From assembly GCF_024171815.1 (NCBI RefSeq), contig NZ_JAMTCJ010000002.1:992001-1056000 (forward strand): a stretch of DNA of 64,000 bases, given 5' to 3'. The DNA is from Williamsia maris (GTDB taxonomy: Bacteria; Actinomycetota; Actinomycetes; Mycobacteriales; Mycobacteriaceae). A program made the translations under genes and the position numbers. The notes beneath the pieces are model-generated. The model searched no databases. It saw nothing but the letters and a program-made list of their open reading frames with translations, and was not told where the DNA came from. This document shows, piece by piece, positions 1 through 7,938 of the stretch; the stretch's first letter is position 1; each line of letters opens with the position of its first letter.

Positions 1-1
1 G

Positions 2-298
2 CTCTTGTTCTCCGTCGCCGGGCAGTCGTTCTCGAATCTCGCGACCACCGACACCGTCGCGGTCGAACTCGCCCGGTCGTTCGTCGGCGGCATCGCGATC
101 GCGTTGTCGGTGCCGCTCACCACGGCCATCGCGGTCGCGCTGGTGCACCGGCACGAACGACCGGACGGCAAGCGCGGACACCGGCCGGTGCCCCCGCCGA
201 CCCCGCCGAGGTCCCAACCACCGAGGTCCCAGCCGCCGAGACCGGCGGAACCGCAGGCCCCCGCGGCCCGTCGATCACGGCACTCGCTACCCGATTGA
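2..298 (+). CDS. YibE/F-like membrane protein, C-terminal fragment
   Basis: Only the last ~98 residues lie in the window, and the frame is open to the left edge, so the real start is outside. The fragment has a short segment containing SNLATTDTVAVELAR, then a hydrophobic helix (residues ~28-47, ending in PLTTAIAVALV), and a cytosolic-looking Pro/Arg-rich tail with an SQPPR repeat. The helix and the 'PLTTA' ending resemble the C-terminus of YibE/F-family polytopic membrane proteins; that family assignment is by recognition of this short region only. The last 12 bp overlap convergently with the GGDEF gene. Function is not known for the family. Confidence 0.55.
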   Translation, partial: LLFSVAGQSFSNLATTDTVAVELARSFVGGIAIALSVPLTTAIAVALVHRHERPDGKRGHRPVPPPTPPRSQPPRSQPPRPAEPQAPAARRSRHSLPD

Positions 299-1948
299 CC
301 GCATCCTGATGCGCATGCGTTCGCGGAGACCGGGCACGTAGAACTGGGTTCTGCCGCGGCCCTCGGTCTTGGCCGCGTACATCGCGATGTCGGCGTCGCG
401 CAGGATGTCGTCGGCGGTGCGGATGTCGCGCTCACCGATCAGCGCCACCCCGATGCTGGCGCCGATGTCGACCAGTTCCCCGTCGACGACGAACGGCTTG
501 CGCAGGGTGCGGTGCAACTCGTCGGCCAGTTGCTCGATGGCCGCGCGGTCGGGGCGGTCGAACACGATGGCGACGAACTCGTCGCCACCGACACGACCGA
601 TCAGGTCGGAACCCGACACCAGCGATTTGAGTCGGCGCGCGGCGACCTGCAGGACGCGATCGCCCGCGCTGTGGCCGAGGGAGTCGTTGATGAGCTTCAG
701 TCGGTCGAGGTCGATGAACAGCGCCGCGACCGACCCCGTGCGTGGGATGGCCGCGAGGGCCTCACCGAGATGGGAGACCACCGAGCCACGGTTGGGCAGT
801 TCGGTCAACGAGTCGTGTGTGGCCGCGAACTCGAGGTCGGCCCGGATGGTCTGCTGCTCGGAGATGTCGGTGAACGAACAGACCGCCGACGAGGTGGACG
901 GCGAACCCGGATCCATCAGCCGGACGCTCGTCGAGATCCAGACGCGACGCCCCGACGGCAGGTCCACGCCCAGCACCACACCGGCGAGCGGGATCCCGGT
1001 TGTCATCACCTGACAGATGGGGTGCTGATCGTCGGCCAGTGCGTGACCCTCGTGGTCGAAGACCTCGAAGTCGAGGAATCTCGTCGCGTCGTCGCCGGTC
1101 CCGACCGGCAGGTCCACGCCGGTGATGGCCTTCGCCGCGGGGTTCGCGGTGGTCACCCGGCCCCCGCGATCGACGACGATGATGCCCTCGGCGATCGAGT
1201 CGACGACGGTGCGGAAGTAGCGTTCGGCCTGCTGCAGCGCGGTCTTGTCCGAGCAGATCACCACGTATCCGTCGTCGACGGCGGTCACGGCGACCGAGAT
1301 GGCCAGCTCACGCCCGTCGGCGGCGCGATGGATCTGCGTGGCGGTGCCGCCGGCGGCGACGATCGCACTCGCATCGAATCCGACTCCGAGCGCGTCGCCG
1401 ATCGGGGCGCCGATGACCTCCACGATCGGCCGTCGGTAGATGGCCGCGGCAGCGGCGTTCCAGCTCGCGATCCGACCGTCGTCGGAGACCGCGATGACGG
1501 CGTCGGTGACGTGGTCGACGACCGCCTCCTGATACCGGAGGGCATCGCGGACCGCCACCCGCGCGGCGACATCCCGCAGGATCACGAGGTAGGCGGGCCG
1601 GTCGTCCCAGGTGACGCGGATCGACGTCGCCTCGACATCGATCGTCGTGCCGTCCACCCGCACCATCGTGGCCTCGGACGGCTCCGAGGAATCGCCCTGC
1701 TGCGCCAGCGCCGCGATCCGTTCGAGCATGGAGCCCACCGAGTCCGGATGGACGAAGTCGGTGATCGGTCGGCCGATGATCTCGCTGTCGGCGGCCGCGC
1801 CTGCCCACGCGACGCCCGCGGTGTTGATCGCGACGACGATGCCGTCGGAGTGCACGCAGACCGCATCGGGGTAGTCGACGAGACGCCCGTAGGACCGGTC
1901 GGTGATCGAGGAGAGATCGGCGACCTCGCGTTCGCGTTCCGCGTCCAT
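287..1948 (-). CDS. PAS-PAS-PAS-GGDEF diguanylate cyclase
   Basis: A 553-residue soluble protein. Three PAS-like sensor domains (roughly 20-130, 137-245, 245-370) precede a GGDEF domain with an intact GGDEF signature at residues 454-458 and the usual 'THDSLTELPNR' entry to the fold. It should make cyclic di-GMP from two GTP in response to a ligand or redox signal. There is no EAL domain and no membrane segment. At the place where the product-inhibition I-site (RxxD) sits, five residues before GGDEF, the sequence is SGSD, so feedback inhibition is probably absent. The ATG at 1948 is the first good start after the divergent intergenic region. The stop overlaps the convergent YibE/F-like gene. 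Confidence 0.9.
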   Translation of the reverse strand: MDAEREREVADLSSITDRSYGRLVDYPDAVCVHSDGIVVAINTAGVAWAGAAADSEIIGRPITDFVHPDSVGSMLERIAALAQQGDSSEPSEATMVRVDGTTIDVEATSIRVTWDDRPAYLVILRDVAARVAVRDALRYQEAVVDHVTDAVIAVSDDGRIASWNAAAAAIYRRPIVEVIGAPIGDALGVGFDASAIVAAGGTATQIHRAADGRELAISVAVTAVDDGYVVICSDKTALQQAERYFRTVVDSIAEGIIVVDRGGRVTTANPAAKAITGVDLPVGTGDDATRFLDFEVFDHEGHALADDQHPICQVMTTGIPLAGVVLGVDLPSGRRVWISTSVRLMDPGSPSTSSAVCSFTDISEQQTIRADLEFAATHDSLTELPNRGSVVSHLGEALAAIPRTGSVAALFIDLDRLKLINDSLGHSAGDRVLQVAARRLKSLVSGSDLIGRVGGDEFVAIVFDRPDRAAIEQLADELHRTLRKPFVVDGELVDIGASIGVALIGERDIRTADDILRDADIAMYAAKTEGRGRTQFYVPGLRERMRIRMRSIG

Positions 1949-2116
1949 TCGACGACCTCAGTCCGTTCGGGCACCGGATCCGGCGCGATTCCGATGTCGA
2001 TTACAACATTTTTACCTGTTTCGAGAGACCTGCAGTGGCTATTGGCCCGTCCACCACCCTTAATCGAAGAGGGACGTTTCACGCCGAATCGTCAAGAGGG
2101 AAAGCAGGTTAACGAA
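1949..2116. promoter_or_regulatory. Divergent intergenic region, GGDEF / KS
   Basis: This 168-bp gap lies between two divergent starts. It contains an AT-rich block around 1998-2020 that stands out against the high-GC surroundings. A Shine-Dalgarno-like purine stretch (GAGGGAAAGCAGG) precedes the GTG at 2117. Promoters for both genes are expected here, but no hexamer pair is convincing. Confidence 0.4.
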
Positions 2117-3304
2117 GTGACATCACGAATTGCGGGTAGCGAGCACTATGCACGGTCTGCAACTCAGATTGCAGGGGTCGGTGCGGTCACCGGGTACGGC
2201 TGGTCGCGCACGGATCTGTGGGACGGGCTGCTCAGCGGCAAACCGGCCGCGCAACTGTCCGGCGGCCTGGGGCCGGACGGATGTGACGAGGCGTGGGTCG
2301 CACGGGTGCCCGACGGGGGCGACACCCGTGACGGCGACAGCCTGTTCACCCGAGCCCTGCGCACCGCGGCGCGGGAGGCGATCGACGACGCCCGGGCGCG
2401 CGGCTGGCGGGCCGGGGCGCGGGTCGGCGTGCTGCACGCGACGGTCTACCCCGAGGTGGAGGCGTGGCGAACGTTCCACCGCGCCGATCGGTCCACGCAC
2501 ACCGCACGCGGCTTCATCACCCAGATGCCGTCGACCTCGATCTCGCTGATGATGAAGGAGTTCGGCTTCCACGGCCCGTCGATGTCGGTGGCGTCGATGT
2601 GCTCGTCGGGAAACGCGGGGATGATCACCGCGAAGATGTGGCTCGACGCCAGCCTGGTCGACGACGTCGTCCTGATCTCGACCGACCTGTCGCTGACGCC
2701 GGACACCATCGAGGGTTTCATCCGGATGGGCGTCGCGGTCGGGGACAGCGACCCGCTCGACGCGTCACGGCCGTTCCAGGAGGGCAGTCGCGGGTTCGGC
2801 CTCGGTGAGGCATCGGTCGCGATGGTGGTGTCGAACCAGGACAGCGACTCCTACGCCCGGGTCCTGGGCGGGGCGATGAGCCACGACGCGTTCCACGTGG
2901 TGTCGATCGATCCGTCGCACGAACAGGTCTTCGGGTGCGTGCGATCGGCGCTCGACATCGCGGGCGTCGATCCCGCTGAGGTCCGCTACATGAACGCGCA
3001 CGGTCCGGGCACCGCGCAGTGCACGGCGGCCGAGACGGCGATCCTGGCCGAGATCTTCGCCGACGGTCCGCAGGTGTACTCGGTCAAACCGCTCGTCGGG
3101 CACTGCCAGGGGGCGGCAGCGGCGGTCGAACTCGCGGTCGCGGCGATCGGTTACGACGCCGGTGTCATCCCGGCGTCACCGCACGTGTCGGCCGCGCACC
3201 CGCGACTGCTCGACGGTCTGACCGCGATGGAACCGGGCGTGACGATCAAGACGTCGCTGGGCATGGGCGGCCACAATGCGGCGGTGCTCCTCGACCGTAT
3301 CTGA
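2117..3304 (+). CDS. Beta-ketoacyl synthase (FabF/KAS-II fold), orphan
   Basis: A 395-residue thiolase-fold condensing enzyme. The Cys-His-His triad is complete: Cys162 in SMCSSGNAG, His295 in NAHGPGT and His329 in VGHCQGA, positions matching FabF. It would condense an acyl thioester with malonyl-ACP. No acyl carrier protein, reductase or transferase is adjacent, so its pathway cannot be read from the context. The GTG at 2117 is preferred because it follows a purine-rich ribosome site. The reading frame stays open far upstream, but that stretch is antisense to the GGDEF gene. The active-site Cys context (MCSSG) differs from the common ACSS/ACaS of primary fatty-acid enzymes, so a specialised polyketide or lipid role is possible. 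Confidence 0.85.
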   Translation: MTSRIAGSEHYARSATQIAGVGAVTGYGWSRTDLWDGLLSGKPAAQLSGGLGPDGCDEAWVARVPDGGDTRDGDSLFTRALRTAAREAIDDARARGWRAGARVGVLHATVYPEVEAWRTFHRADRSTHTARGFITQMPSTSISLMMKEFGFHGPSMSVASMCSSGNAGMITAKMWLDASLVDDVVLISTDLSLTPDTIEGFIRMGVAVGDSDPLDASRPFQEGSRGFGLGEASVAMVVSNQDSDSYARVLGGAMSHDAFHVVSIDPSHEQVFGCVRSALDIAGVDPAEVRYMNAHGPGTAQCTAAETAILAEIFADGPQVYSVKPLVGHCQGAAAAVELAVAAIGYDAGVIPASPHVSAAHPRLLDGLTAMEPGVTIKTSLGMGGHNAAVLLDRI

Positions 3305-3361
3305 ACCTCTGGCGATCCGTCGTCGTCCGCGACGACCGCCATCACCTCGCCGTGGTGGCGG

Positions 3362-3781
3362 TCAGCGCGGCGCGGTGACCGCGATGCCGACCGTGGAACT
3401 CTTGCCCTTGAACAGGCTGCTGGCCGTCGTCGCGAAACGTCCGACGAGGCCGTACTTTGCGTTGATGACCTCGCGGGTGTGAGCGGTGCCCGCGTCGTCG
3501 AGGATGCGGGCGGTCGCCTCCATCGTGGGGCCGACGTTCTTGCCCGCACGATCGCAGGTGGCCAGCGTGACCCGCGGGGTGTTCCCGATCCGCTTGACCT
3601 TCCACGATTTCGCCTGCGTCCACATCAACAGCTCGCCCTTGTCGTCCAGGGCCGCCCAGATCGGGACCGGCTTGGCGACACCGGCTTTGGTGTAGGTCGT
3701 CAGTTGTACGTACTTCGCGGTGCCGATGTCCCCAAAAGGATTGTCACCGAACGGATTGGGGCCGGACGGTGTCGATGCCAT
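3362..3781 (-). CDS. PPOX-class (F420/flavin) oxidoreductase
   Basis: A 139-residue split-barrel protein of the pyridoxamine-phosphate-oxidase-like superfamily, in the subgroup actinobacteria use with F420 or FMN. Characteristic stretches are TYTKAGVAKPVPIW near the N-terminus, LLMWTQAKSWKVKRI, and TPRVTLATCDRAG. The substrate is not predictable. It is the second gene of a tail-to-head pair, starting 12 bp after the DUF2945 gene, and ends convergently 57 bp from the ketosynthase gene. A Pro/Gly-rich 18-residue leader (an NPFGDNPFGD duplication) precedes the conserved fold. Confidence 0.8.
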   Translation of the reverse strand: MASTPSGPNPFGDNPFGDIGTAKYVQLTTYTKAGVAKPVPIWAALDDKGELLMWTQAKSWKVKRIGNTPRVTLATCDRAGKNVGPTMEATARILDDAGTAHTREVINAKYGLVGRFATTASSLFKGKSSTVGIAVTAPR

Positions 3782-3793
3782 GACCGGGCCCCG

Positions 3794-3997
3794 CTACTTC
3801 TCGTCCAGGGTGGACTCTTTGTGTGCGGCCTTGGAGCCGCTCTTGTCCGACTCGACGATCCAGTAGGGCTCGTCGTCACTGGCCTTGAACTTCTGGCCCT
3901 CGAACTCGAATTCCTTCGTGCGCTTCTCGACGGCTTTTCCATGGGTCGGGCCCTGCGGGGTGTTCCAGGAGACCGCGTCGCCCTTGCTGATCGACAT
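3794..3997 (-). CDS. DUF2945 (hypervirulence-associated TUDOR-like) protein
   Basis: A 67-residue protein beginning MSISKGDAVSWNTPQG and containing HGKAVEKRTKEFEFEGQ and EPYWIVESDKSG, the layout of DUF2945 small proteins that fold as an SH3/TUDOR-like barrel. The start at 3997 is the only ATG giving the canonical length; longer versions of the frame are antisense to dctA. It follows dctA by 41 bp and precedes the PPOX gene by 12 bp, so it may be cotranscribed with them. The biochemical role of the family is unknown. The Lys-rich C-terminus would be compatible with nucleic-acid or polyanion binding, which is inference. Confidence 0.8.
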   Translation of the reverse strand: MSISKGDAVSWNTPQGPTHGKAVEKRTKEFEFEGQKFKASDDEPYWIVESDKSGSKAAHKESTLDEK

Positions 3998-4038
3998 GGT
4001 CTCGAGGTTACCCGCAGGGCCCTGGATGAAACGGTGTG

Positions 4039-5439
4039 TCAGGCGGTGGCCTTCGTGGTCGACACCGCCGGGGTCTTGTCGAACTCGTGCGGGTCGATCA
4101 TGTTCAGCTCGTCGAACGGATCGTCGCCGGCGAGCACGGACTTGACCTTCTCGGCGTCGACCGTCTTGGTCCACGTACCCACCAGCAGGGTGGCGACGGC
4201 GTTGCCGGAGAAGTTGGTGACCGCGCGGGCCTCCGACATGAACCGGTCGATGCCGACGATCAGACCGAGTCCGTCGAGCAGCTCGGGGCGATGCGACTGG
4301 AGTCCGCCCGCGAGGGTGGCGAGTCCGGCGCCGGAGACGCCCGCCGCGCCCTTCGACGCGATGATCATGAACACCAGCAGGCTGATCTGCTCGCCCAGGC
4401 TGAGCGGCTTGCCCATGGCCTCGGCGACGAACAACGAGGCCATCGTCAGGTAGATCGCGGTGCCGTCGAGATTGAACGAGTACCCGGTGGGGACCACGAC
4501 GCCGACGGTCGACTTCTCCACGCCGAGGTGTTCCATCTTGGCGATGAGGCGCGGCAGGGCCGACTCCGACGACGAGGTGGCGACGATCAGCAGGTACTCC
4601 CGCGCGAGGTAGCGGACGAGCTTGAAGATCGAGACGCCCGCGGTGAACCGCAGGAGGGTGCCGAGGATGCCGAACACGAACACCAGGCAGGTCAGGTAGA
4701 ACGCGCCCATCAACATGAGCAGGTGGGTGACCGCGCTCCAACCGGTCTGTCCGACCACGTTGGCGATCGCGCCGAACGCGCCGATCGGGGCGAGCCACAG
4801 GACCATCGACAGGACTTTGAAGATGACCTTCTGGATGCTGGCGACACCGCGCAGGACCGGCTCGCCCTGGGTGCCGAGCGCCTGGATGGCGAATCCGACG
4901 AGCAGTGCGACGAACAGGGTCTGCAGGACGCTGCCGACCGTCAGCGACGAGACCAGCGTCTCGGGGATGATGCTCTGGATGAAGTCCAGCGTGCCGCCGG
5001 CCTCCTTGCTGGTCTCCGCGAGCTCGGAGCCCTTGCCCGCGATGGACTCGGTGATGTTGAGGCCGTCACCGGGCTGGATCAGGTTGCCGACCACCAGGCC
5101 GATGCCCAGCGCCGCCGTCGACATGCCGAGGAAGTAGGTGAAGGCCAGGCCGCCGACCTTGCCGACCGTCGCGGCCTTGCGGACCGAACCGATGCCCAGG
5201 ACGATCGTGCAGAAGATGATCGGCGAGATCATCATCTTGATCAGCGAGATGAACATCGTGCCGAGGACGCCGAGCTCCTTGCCGAAGCTCGGGGCGAGGA
5301 TGCCCACCGCGACACCGGCGACGACCGCGACGATGACCGCGATGTAGAGGTAGTGCGTGCGGTCCTTCTTCGGCGGCTGCTCCGCGGTGTCCGGGACGCG
5401 GTCGTCCGATGTCGGTGGTCGATCGTCGGTGGCGGTCAT
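4039..5439 (-). CDS. dctA: Sodium/proton:C4-dicarboxylate symporter
   Basis: A 466-residue member of the dicarboxylate/amino acid:cation symporter (DAACS) family with about eight membrane helices and two re-entrant hairpins. Diagnostic motifs are the serine-rich ATSSSESALPR hairpin, GYSFNLDGTAIYL and the GKGAAGVSGAG-type hairpin (here SKGAAGVSGAG). It should import succinate, fumarate or malate. A GGAGG ribosome site sits just before the ATG. The C-terminus carries a short acidic tail. The gene is divergent from a CitA/DcuS-type sensor kinase and response regulator, the usual arrangement for dicarboxylate-controlled uptake, which supports DctA over a glutamate transporter. Confidence 0.92.
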   Translation of the reverse strand: MTATDDRPPTSDDRVPDTAEQPPKKDRTHYLYIAVIVAVVAGVAVGILAPSFGKELGVLGTMFISLIKMMISPIIFCTIVLGIGSVRKAATVGKVGGLAFTYFLGMSTAALGIGLVVGNLIQPGDGLNITESIAGKGSELAETSKEAGGTLDFIQSIIPETLVSSLTVGSVLQTLFVALLVGFAIQALGTQGEPVLRGVASIQKVIFKVLSMVLWLAPIGAFGAIANVVGQTGWSAVTHLLMLMGAFYLTCLVFVFGILGTLLRFTAGVSIFKLVRYLAREYLLIVATSSSESALPRLIAKMEHLGVEKSTVGVVVPTGYSFNLDGTAIYLTMASLFVAEAMGKPLSLGEQISLLVFMIIASKGAAGVSGAGLATLAGGLQSHRPELLDGLGLIVGIDRFMSEARAVTNFSGNAVATLLVGTWTKTVDAEKVKSVLAGDDPFDELNMIDPHEFDKTPAVSTTKATA

Positions 5440-5521
5440 GAGTCCTCCAGATATCTGCGGGCCGCGTCGATGCGTGCCCGATGTGTCTGGTTGAGATCAT
5501 GACCTGACACTGTGATTGGCG

Positions 5522-5550
5522 TCACGGTTGCGTTCATTACGTTCACGGTT
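5522..5550 (+). promoter_or_regulatory. Putative response-regulator direct repeat
   Basis: The octamer TCACGGTT occurs at 5522-5529 and again at 5543-5550, exactly 21 bp (two helical turns) apart, in the 141-bp gap between dctA and the divergent kinase gene. Two same-face half-sites are typical of response-regulator operators. A weak GTGA/TCAC dyad (5512-5525) overlaps the first copy. No footprint data are available, so this is a candidate only. Confidence 0.4.
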
Positions 5551-5580
5551 TTCTCGTCGTCCCGCGCGGAGGAGGTCTCG

Positions 5581-7182
5581 ATGGCCCGGTGGTTGCCGCG
5601 CACCCTCGCAGGTCAGGCGTTCGCGATCCAGGCGGTGGCGATCGTGGTGATCATCGCGGTGGCGGCGTCGTTGGCCGCCTACGACGCCCGCCGTGACGGT
5701 GATCGAGCCGCGCGGGACCGTGTGGTGGCGATCGCGGTGGCGCTGGCCGACTCGCCGTCGACCGCCGAGGCGATCGAATCCGGGACCGCACCCGCCCGGC
5801 TGCAACCGGTCGCCGAGCGGGTGCGATCGGACGCCGACCTCGCCTTCATCACGATCATGGCGCCGGACCGCACGCGGTTCACCCACGCGAACCCGGCGCT
5901 GATCGGGCAACCGTTCGTCGGGACCATCGCGCCCGCCCTCGCCGGGCGCACGTTCACCGAGACCTACACCGGCACCCTGGGACCGTCGATCCGTGCGGTG
6001 TCGCCGGTGCGCGACGGCTCCGGCCGGATCATCGGTCTGGTCTCGGCGGGCATCACCGTCGCGACGCTGGCCGACCGGTGGCGCGGACAGATCCCGATCA
6101 TCGTCATCGTGACGGTCATCGCGCTGGCGTTGTTGATGGGCGGGACGCTGCTGGTCCGTCGGCGGTTGCTGCGGCAGACGCACGGGCTGGCCCCGTCCGA
6201 GCTGCGCGTCATGTACGAACACCACGACGCCGTCCTGCACGCGATCTCCGAGGGGCTCATCGTCGTCGACGACGGGGTCGCGGTGGTGGTCAACGACGAG
6301 GCACGCCGGTTGCTCACCCTGGGCGACGGCCCGGTCGACCGCTCGGCCCTGCCCGAGTTCCTGCGGGGCGGGACCGACGGGGCGGACCCGCACGACATCC
6401 GGGACGAGGTGCACGTGACCGGCGACCGGGTCCTCGTGGTCAACCGCACCGCCATCGACGGCCCGCGCGGGTCACGCAGCGCGGTGGTGACGTTGCGTGA
6501 TCGGACCGAACTGCAGGGTGCGCTGGGCGAACTCGACTCGATGCGGGTGTTCGCCGAGTCGCTGCGGTCGCAGGCCCACGAGTCGGCCAACCGGCTGCAC
6601 ACCGTGGTCGGACTGGTCGAGATGGGGCGGCCACAGGACGCGGTGGCCTTCGCGACCACCGAACTCGAACTGTCGCAGCACCTCGTCGACCGGTTGACCG
6701 CTGCGGTGGGCGAGCCGGCCCTGGTCGCGTTGCTGCTGGGCAAGAGCGCGCAGGCCAACGAGCGCGGCGTCGAGCTGACGGTCACCGAGGACACCCAGCT
6801 CGGTGCCGACGACGACGCGATCCTGAGCAGCGCCGAGTTGATCACGGTGACGGGCAATCTCATCGACAATGCACTGGATGCATGCGACCGATCGGAACCG
6901 TGGGTGGAGGTGACCGTGAGCCAGGACGACGCCGGGTTGACCATCCGGGTGGCCGACAGCGGACCCGGGATGGATCCCGATGAGTTCGCGCGGGCCCGCC
7001 GCCGCGGGTACTCCACGAAACCCGTCGCCGACGTCGCGATGTCGGGTGGGCGCGGGCTCGGTCTGGCGTTGGTGTCGCAGGTCGTCGACCGCCACGACGG
7101 GACCATCACCGCGGAGATCACCTACGGCTCGGTGGTGCTGGTGACCGTGCCGCGACCGGGCGTGGTCGGGACGCGCGCGTGA
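5581..7182 (+). CDS. Sensor histidine kinase, CitA/DcuS/DctB type
   Basis: A 533-residue membrane kinase. Transmembrane helices at ~11-33 and ~171-193 bracket an extracytoplasmic Cache-like sensor domain (~38-165); a cytoplasmic PAS domain follows (~210-305), then a SpoB/CitA-type dimerisation helix with the phospho-acceptor His333 in QAHESANRLH, and an HATPase domain (N box DNALDACD, G1 DSGPGMD, G2 GGRGLGLAL). This is the layout of kinases that sense citrate or C4-dicarboxylates. The ATG at 5581 follows a GGAGG ribosome site by five bases. It is translationally coupled to the response regulator (GTGA overlap) and divergent from dctA, its likely target. Confidence 0.9.
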   Translation: MARWLPRTLAGQAFAIQAVAIVVIIAVAASLAAYDARRDGDRAARDRVVAIAVALADSPSTAEAIESGTAPARLQPVAERVRSDADLAFITIMAPDRTRFTHANPALIGQPFVGTIAPALAGRTFTETYTGTLGPSIRAVSPVRDGSGRIIGLVSAGITVATLADRWRGQIPIIVIVTVIALALLMGGTLLVRRRLLRQTHGLAPSELRVMYEHHDAVLHAISEGLIVVDDGVAVVVNDEARRLLTLGDGPVDRSALPEFLRGGTDGADPHDIRDEVHVTGDRVLVVNRTAIDGPRGSRSAVVTLRDRTELQGALGELDSMRVFAESLRSQAHESANRLHTVVGLVEMGRPQDAVAFATTELELSQHLVDRLTAAVGEPALVALLLGKSAQANERGVELTVTEDTQLGADDDAILSSAELITVTGNLIDNALDACDRSEPWVEVTVSQDDAGLTIRVADSGPGMDPDEFARARRRGYSTKPVADVAMSGGRGLGLALVSQVVDRHDGTITAEITYGSVVLVTVPRPGVVGTRA

Positions 7183-7919
7183 CGGCATCGGATCGCCGCC
7201 CCGACATCCGGGTGCTGATCGTGGAGGACGAACCGCTCATCGCCGCGGCCCACGAGGCGTACGTGGAGCGGATCCCCGGCTTCGTCGTCGCCGGTGTCGC
7301 CGGGACCGCCCGCGCGGCGCTGCGCACGGTGGCCGCGTGCGTGGCCGACGACAACCCGATCGACGTCGTGCTGCTCGACATCGGTCTGCCCGACGCGAGC
7401 GGCATCGAACTGGCGTCGGCGTTGTCGGGGCAACGCCCCGAACCCGACATCATCGCCATCACCTCCGAGCGCGACCTGTCGGTGGTGCGTGCCGCGGTCG
7501 CCCACGGTGTGCTGCTGTACCTGCTCAAGCCGTTCACCTTCGCCGCGTTCCGCGACAAACTCGAGCGCTACCGCGGCTACCGCGACGCGCTGCCCGCGGG
7601 GACCGACGCCGCCGGTCAGCAGGAGGTCGACCGCGCGATGTCGGTGCTGCGGGGGTCCGACGACCGGGCCAGCGCGCCGGCGGGTGCGTCGGGGCAGACC
7701 ACCGAGAACGTCGCGCGGTGTGTGCGCGACAGCGACGACGGACTCACCGCGAGTGAGGCCGCGGTGCAGGCGGGGGTCTCGCGGGTGACCGCGTGGCGCT
7801 ACCTCGAGCGTCTCGCCGACGACGGTGTCGTGGCGCGCAGCACCGAGTACGGACGCGCGGGGCGTCCGCAGGTGCGCTATCGGTGGCAGGTCGGCGGACC
7901 CGGCTCGCGGACGCGCTGA
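7179..7919 (+). CDS. Response regulator, CitB/DcuR family
   Basis: A 246-residue regulator. The receiver domain (~9-130) has the acidic pocket VEDE, phospho-acceptor Asp67 in VLLDIGLPD and the conserved Lys in LLKPF. The C-terminal half carries a winged helix-turn-helix (GLTASEAAVQAGVSRVTAWRY is the recognisable core), as in DcuR/CitB/MalR-type regulators. The GTG start overlaps the stop of the kinase gene by 4 bp, so the two are made in stoichiometry. It most likely activates dctA in response to external dicarboxylates and may act on its own operon through the repeat at 5522-5550; the target is inferred from gene order. Confidence 0.9.
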   Translation: MTASDRRPDIRVLIVEDEPLIAAAHEAYVERIPGFVVAGVAGTARAALRTVAACVADDNPIDVVLLDIGLPDASGIELASALSGQRPEPDIIAITSERDLSVVRAAVAHGVLLYLLKPFTFAAFRDKLERYRGYRDALPAGTDAAGQQEVDRAMSVLRGSDDRASAPAGASGQTTENVARCVRDSDDGLTASEAAVQAGVSRVTAWRYLERLADDGVVARSTEYGRAGRPQVRYRWQVGGPGSRTR

Positions 7920-7925
7920 TGTCGA

Positions 7926-7931
7926 TAGCCT
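7926..7931 (+). promoter_or_regulatory. Leaderless-type -10 hexamer TAGCCT
   Basis: TAGCCT ends 7 nt before the ATG at 7939, and no ribosome-binding sequence is present. This TANNNT-plus-6-to-8-nt arrangement is the signature of leaderless transcripts in mycobacteria and relatives and supports the chosen start of the aldo/keto reductase. Confidence 0.5.
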
Positions 7932-7938
7932 CTGAATC

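Noticed and set aside
512-2116. Open frame extending the ketosynthase upstream by more than 500 codons
   Set aside because: It is antisense to the PAS-GGDEF gene, its composition is Arg/Asp/His-rich as in shadow frames, and the GTG at 2117 has a ribosome site.
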